Assembly: GCA_044356865.1 (NCBI GenBank) | Contig: JBIKVN010000072.1 | Location: forward strand, 1-13,144 | Length of the DNA: 13,144 nt | Direction of reading: 5' to 3' | From: JBEIUL01 sp044356865 | Lineage (GTDB): Bacteria; Planctomycetota; Phycisphaerae; Phycisphaerales; SM1A02 | Part shown: positions 12,638 to 13,144 of the stretch, one piece after another | Layout of the letters: each line of letters opens with the position of its first letter | Numbering within the stretch: the first letter of the stretch is position 1 | Translations under genes and position numbers: made by a program | The notes under the pieces: model-generated | Databases searched by the model: none | What the model was told of the DNA's origin: nothing | Seen by the model: the letters and a program-made list of their open reading frames with translations, nothing else

Positions 12638-13129
12638 ATGATCGACATCCGCAAGCTGAAGGAACTGGTCCGCCTCATGGTCTCCAACGAGCTCACCGAG
12701 CTCGACCTGCGGGATGAGCAGGAGCAGGTCACCATCAAGCGTCCCCACCCGCAGGCCCACCCGATGGTGATGAGCCCGGCCACTTTTGCCGGGCCCGCCC
12801 CGGTGGTCGCCGCGGCACCGGCCCCGGTCACGGCCGCCCCGGCCCCGGCCGCCGCCCCGGCCGCTCCGGCCGCCCCCAAGAACGACGGCACGGTCGCGAT
12901 CGAGAGCCCGATGGTCGGGACGTTCTACTCGTCGCCGGGGCCCGACAAGCCGGCCTTCGTGAGCGTCGGCAGCCGGGTCGGGCCCGACACCGTGGTCTGC
13001 CTCCTCGAGGCGATGAAGATCTTCAACGAGATCAAGGCCGAGAAGAGCGGCACGATCGAGGCGGTCCTCGTCAAGAGCGGGCAGCCGGTCGAGTTCGGCC
13101 AGCCGCTCTTCCGCATCCGTCCGGACTGA
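12638..13129 (+). CDS. accB: Biotin carboxyl carrier protein of acetyl-CoA carboxylase
   Basis: Carries the biotin that shuttles carboxyl groups in acetyl-CoA carboxylase, the first committed step of fatty acid synthesis. The 163 residues have the usual three parts: N-terminal helical segment MIDIRKLKELVRLMVSNELT (1-20) and ELDLRDEQEQVTIKRP, an Ala/Pro linker (about 52-80), and a C-terminal biotinyl domain (about 85-163). The latter has the biotinylation motif EAMKI with target Lys127, the thumb region SSPGPDKPAFVSVGSRV (98-114), and VLVKSGQPVEFGQPLFRI (143-160). Length is normal for the family. The start at 12638 is fixed by homology at MIDIRKLKEL. A probable accC begins four bases after the stop. 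Confidence 0.97.
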   Translation: MIDIRKLKELVRLMVSNELTELDLRDEQEQVTIKRPHPQAHPMVMSPATFAGPAPVVAAAPAPVTAAPAPAAAPAAPAAPKNDGTVAIESPMVGTFYSSPGPDKPAFVSVGSRVGPDTVVCLLEAMKIFNEIKAEKSGTIEAVLVKSGQPVEFGQPLFRIRPD

Positions 13130-13133
13130 GCCG

Positions 13134-13144
13134 ATGTTCAACCG
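13134..13144 (+). CDS. accC: Probable biotin carboxylase accC, first codons only
   Basis: An ATG four bases after the accB stop opens a frame reading Met-Phe-Asn-Arg before the window ends. Biotin carboxylases often begin MF(K/N)R followed by a hydrophobic strand and ANRGE, and accC usually follows accB directly. The call rests on position and three to four residues only. Confidence 0.55.

Overview
The window is very GC-rich (mostly G/C third codon positions) and tightly packed. It looks like ordinary bacterial chromosome, most probably from the Planctomycetota. That assignment is an inference. It rests on the style of the AccB and HmgA proteins, a stand-alone divergent GroES-like protein, a small membrane protein with a planctomycete-like C-terminal motif, and the near absence of Shine-Dalgarno sites. 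I see no phage, transposase, CRISPR array, tRNA or rRNA.

Layout. (1) 1-4382 is a tyrosine/phenylalanine catabolic cluster: the C-terminal end of fumarylacetoacetase (+), homogentisate 1,2-dioxygenase hmgA (-) and 4-hydroxyphenylpyruvate dioxygenase hpd (-). A small RluA-type pseudouridine synthase (+) sits between hmgA and hpd. Both convergent gaps (360-735 and 2910-3176) are filled with related palindromic repeats. (2) 4513-8570: apt (-) diverges across 37 bp from a three-gene run on the + strand (GroES-like, aroA, MsbA-type ABC exporter) whose stop and start codons overlap by 4 nt. (3) 8586-9179 (-): a coiled-coil protein with one C-terminal membrane helix. (4) 9224-11870 (+): a BtuF/FecB-type binding lipoprotein, a FecCD/BtuC-type permease and an ATPase, all joined by GTGA overlaps. 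They form a complete importer for cobalamin, haem or an iron siderophore. (5) 11875-12471 (+): a membrane-anchored Lys/Pro/Ala-rich protein. (6) 12638 to the end (+): accB and the first codons of a probable accC, starting fatty acid synthesis.

How the genes work together. HPPD makes homogentisate, HmgA opens its ring, and FAH finishes the pathway to fumarate and acetoacetate. Maleylacetoacetate isomerase is not in view. hmgA and hpd share a promoter-like block (TACACT followed by CCTTCCGC), which suggests joint expression.

The most notable signals are not in the proteins. First, a TANNNT box ends exactly 6 or 7 nt before the start codon of rluA-like, apt, groES-like and the 11875 gene, and before an alternative GTG start of the binding protein. 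This predicts leaderless transcripts. Second, a nested palindromic element (hairpin, long-range arms, hairpin) occurs twice, each time between convergent genes, and the differences between the copies preserve pairing.
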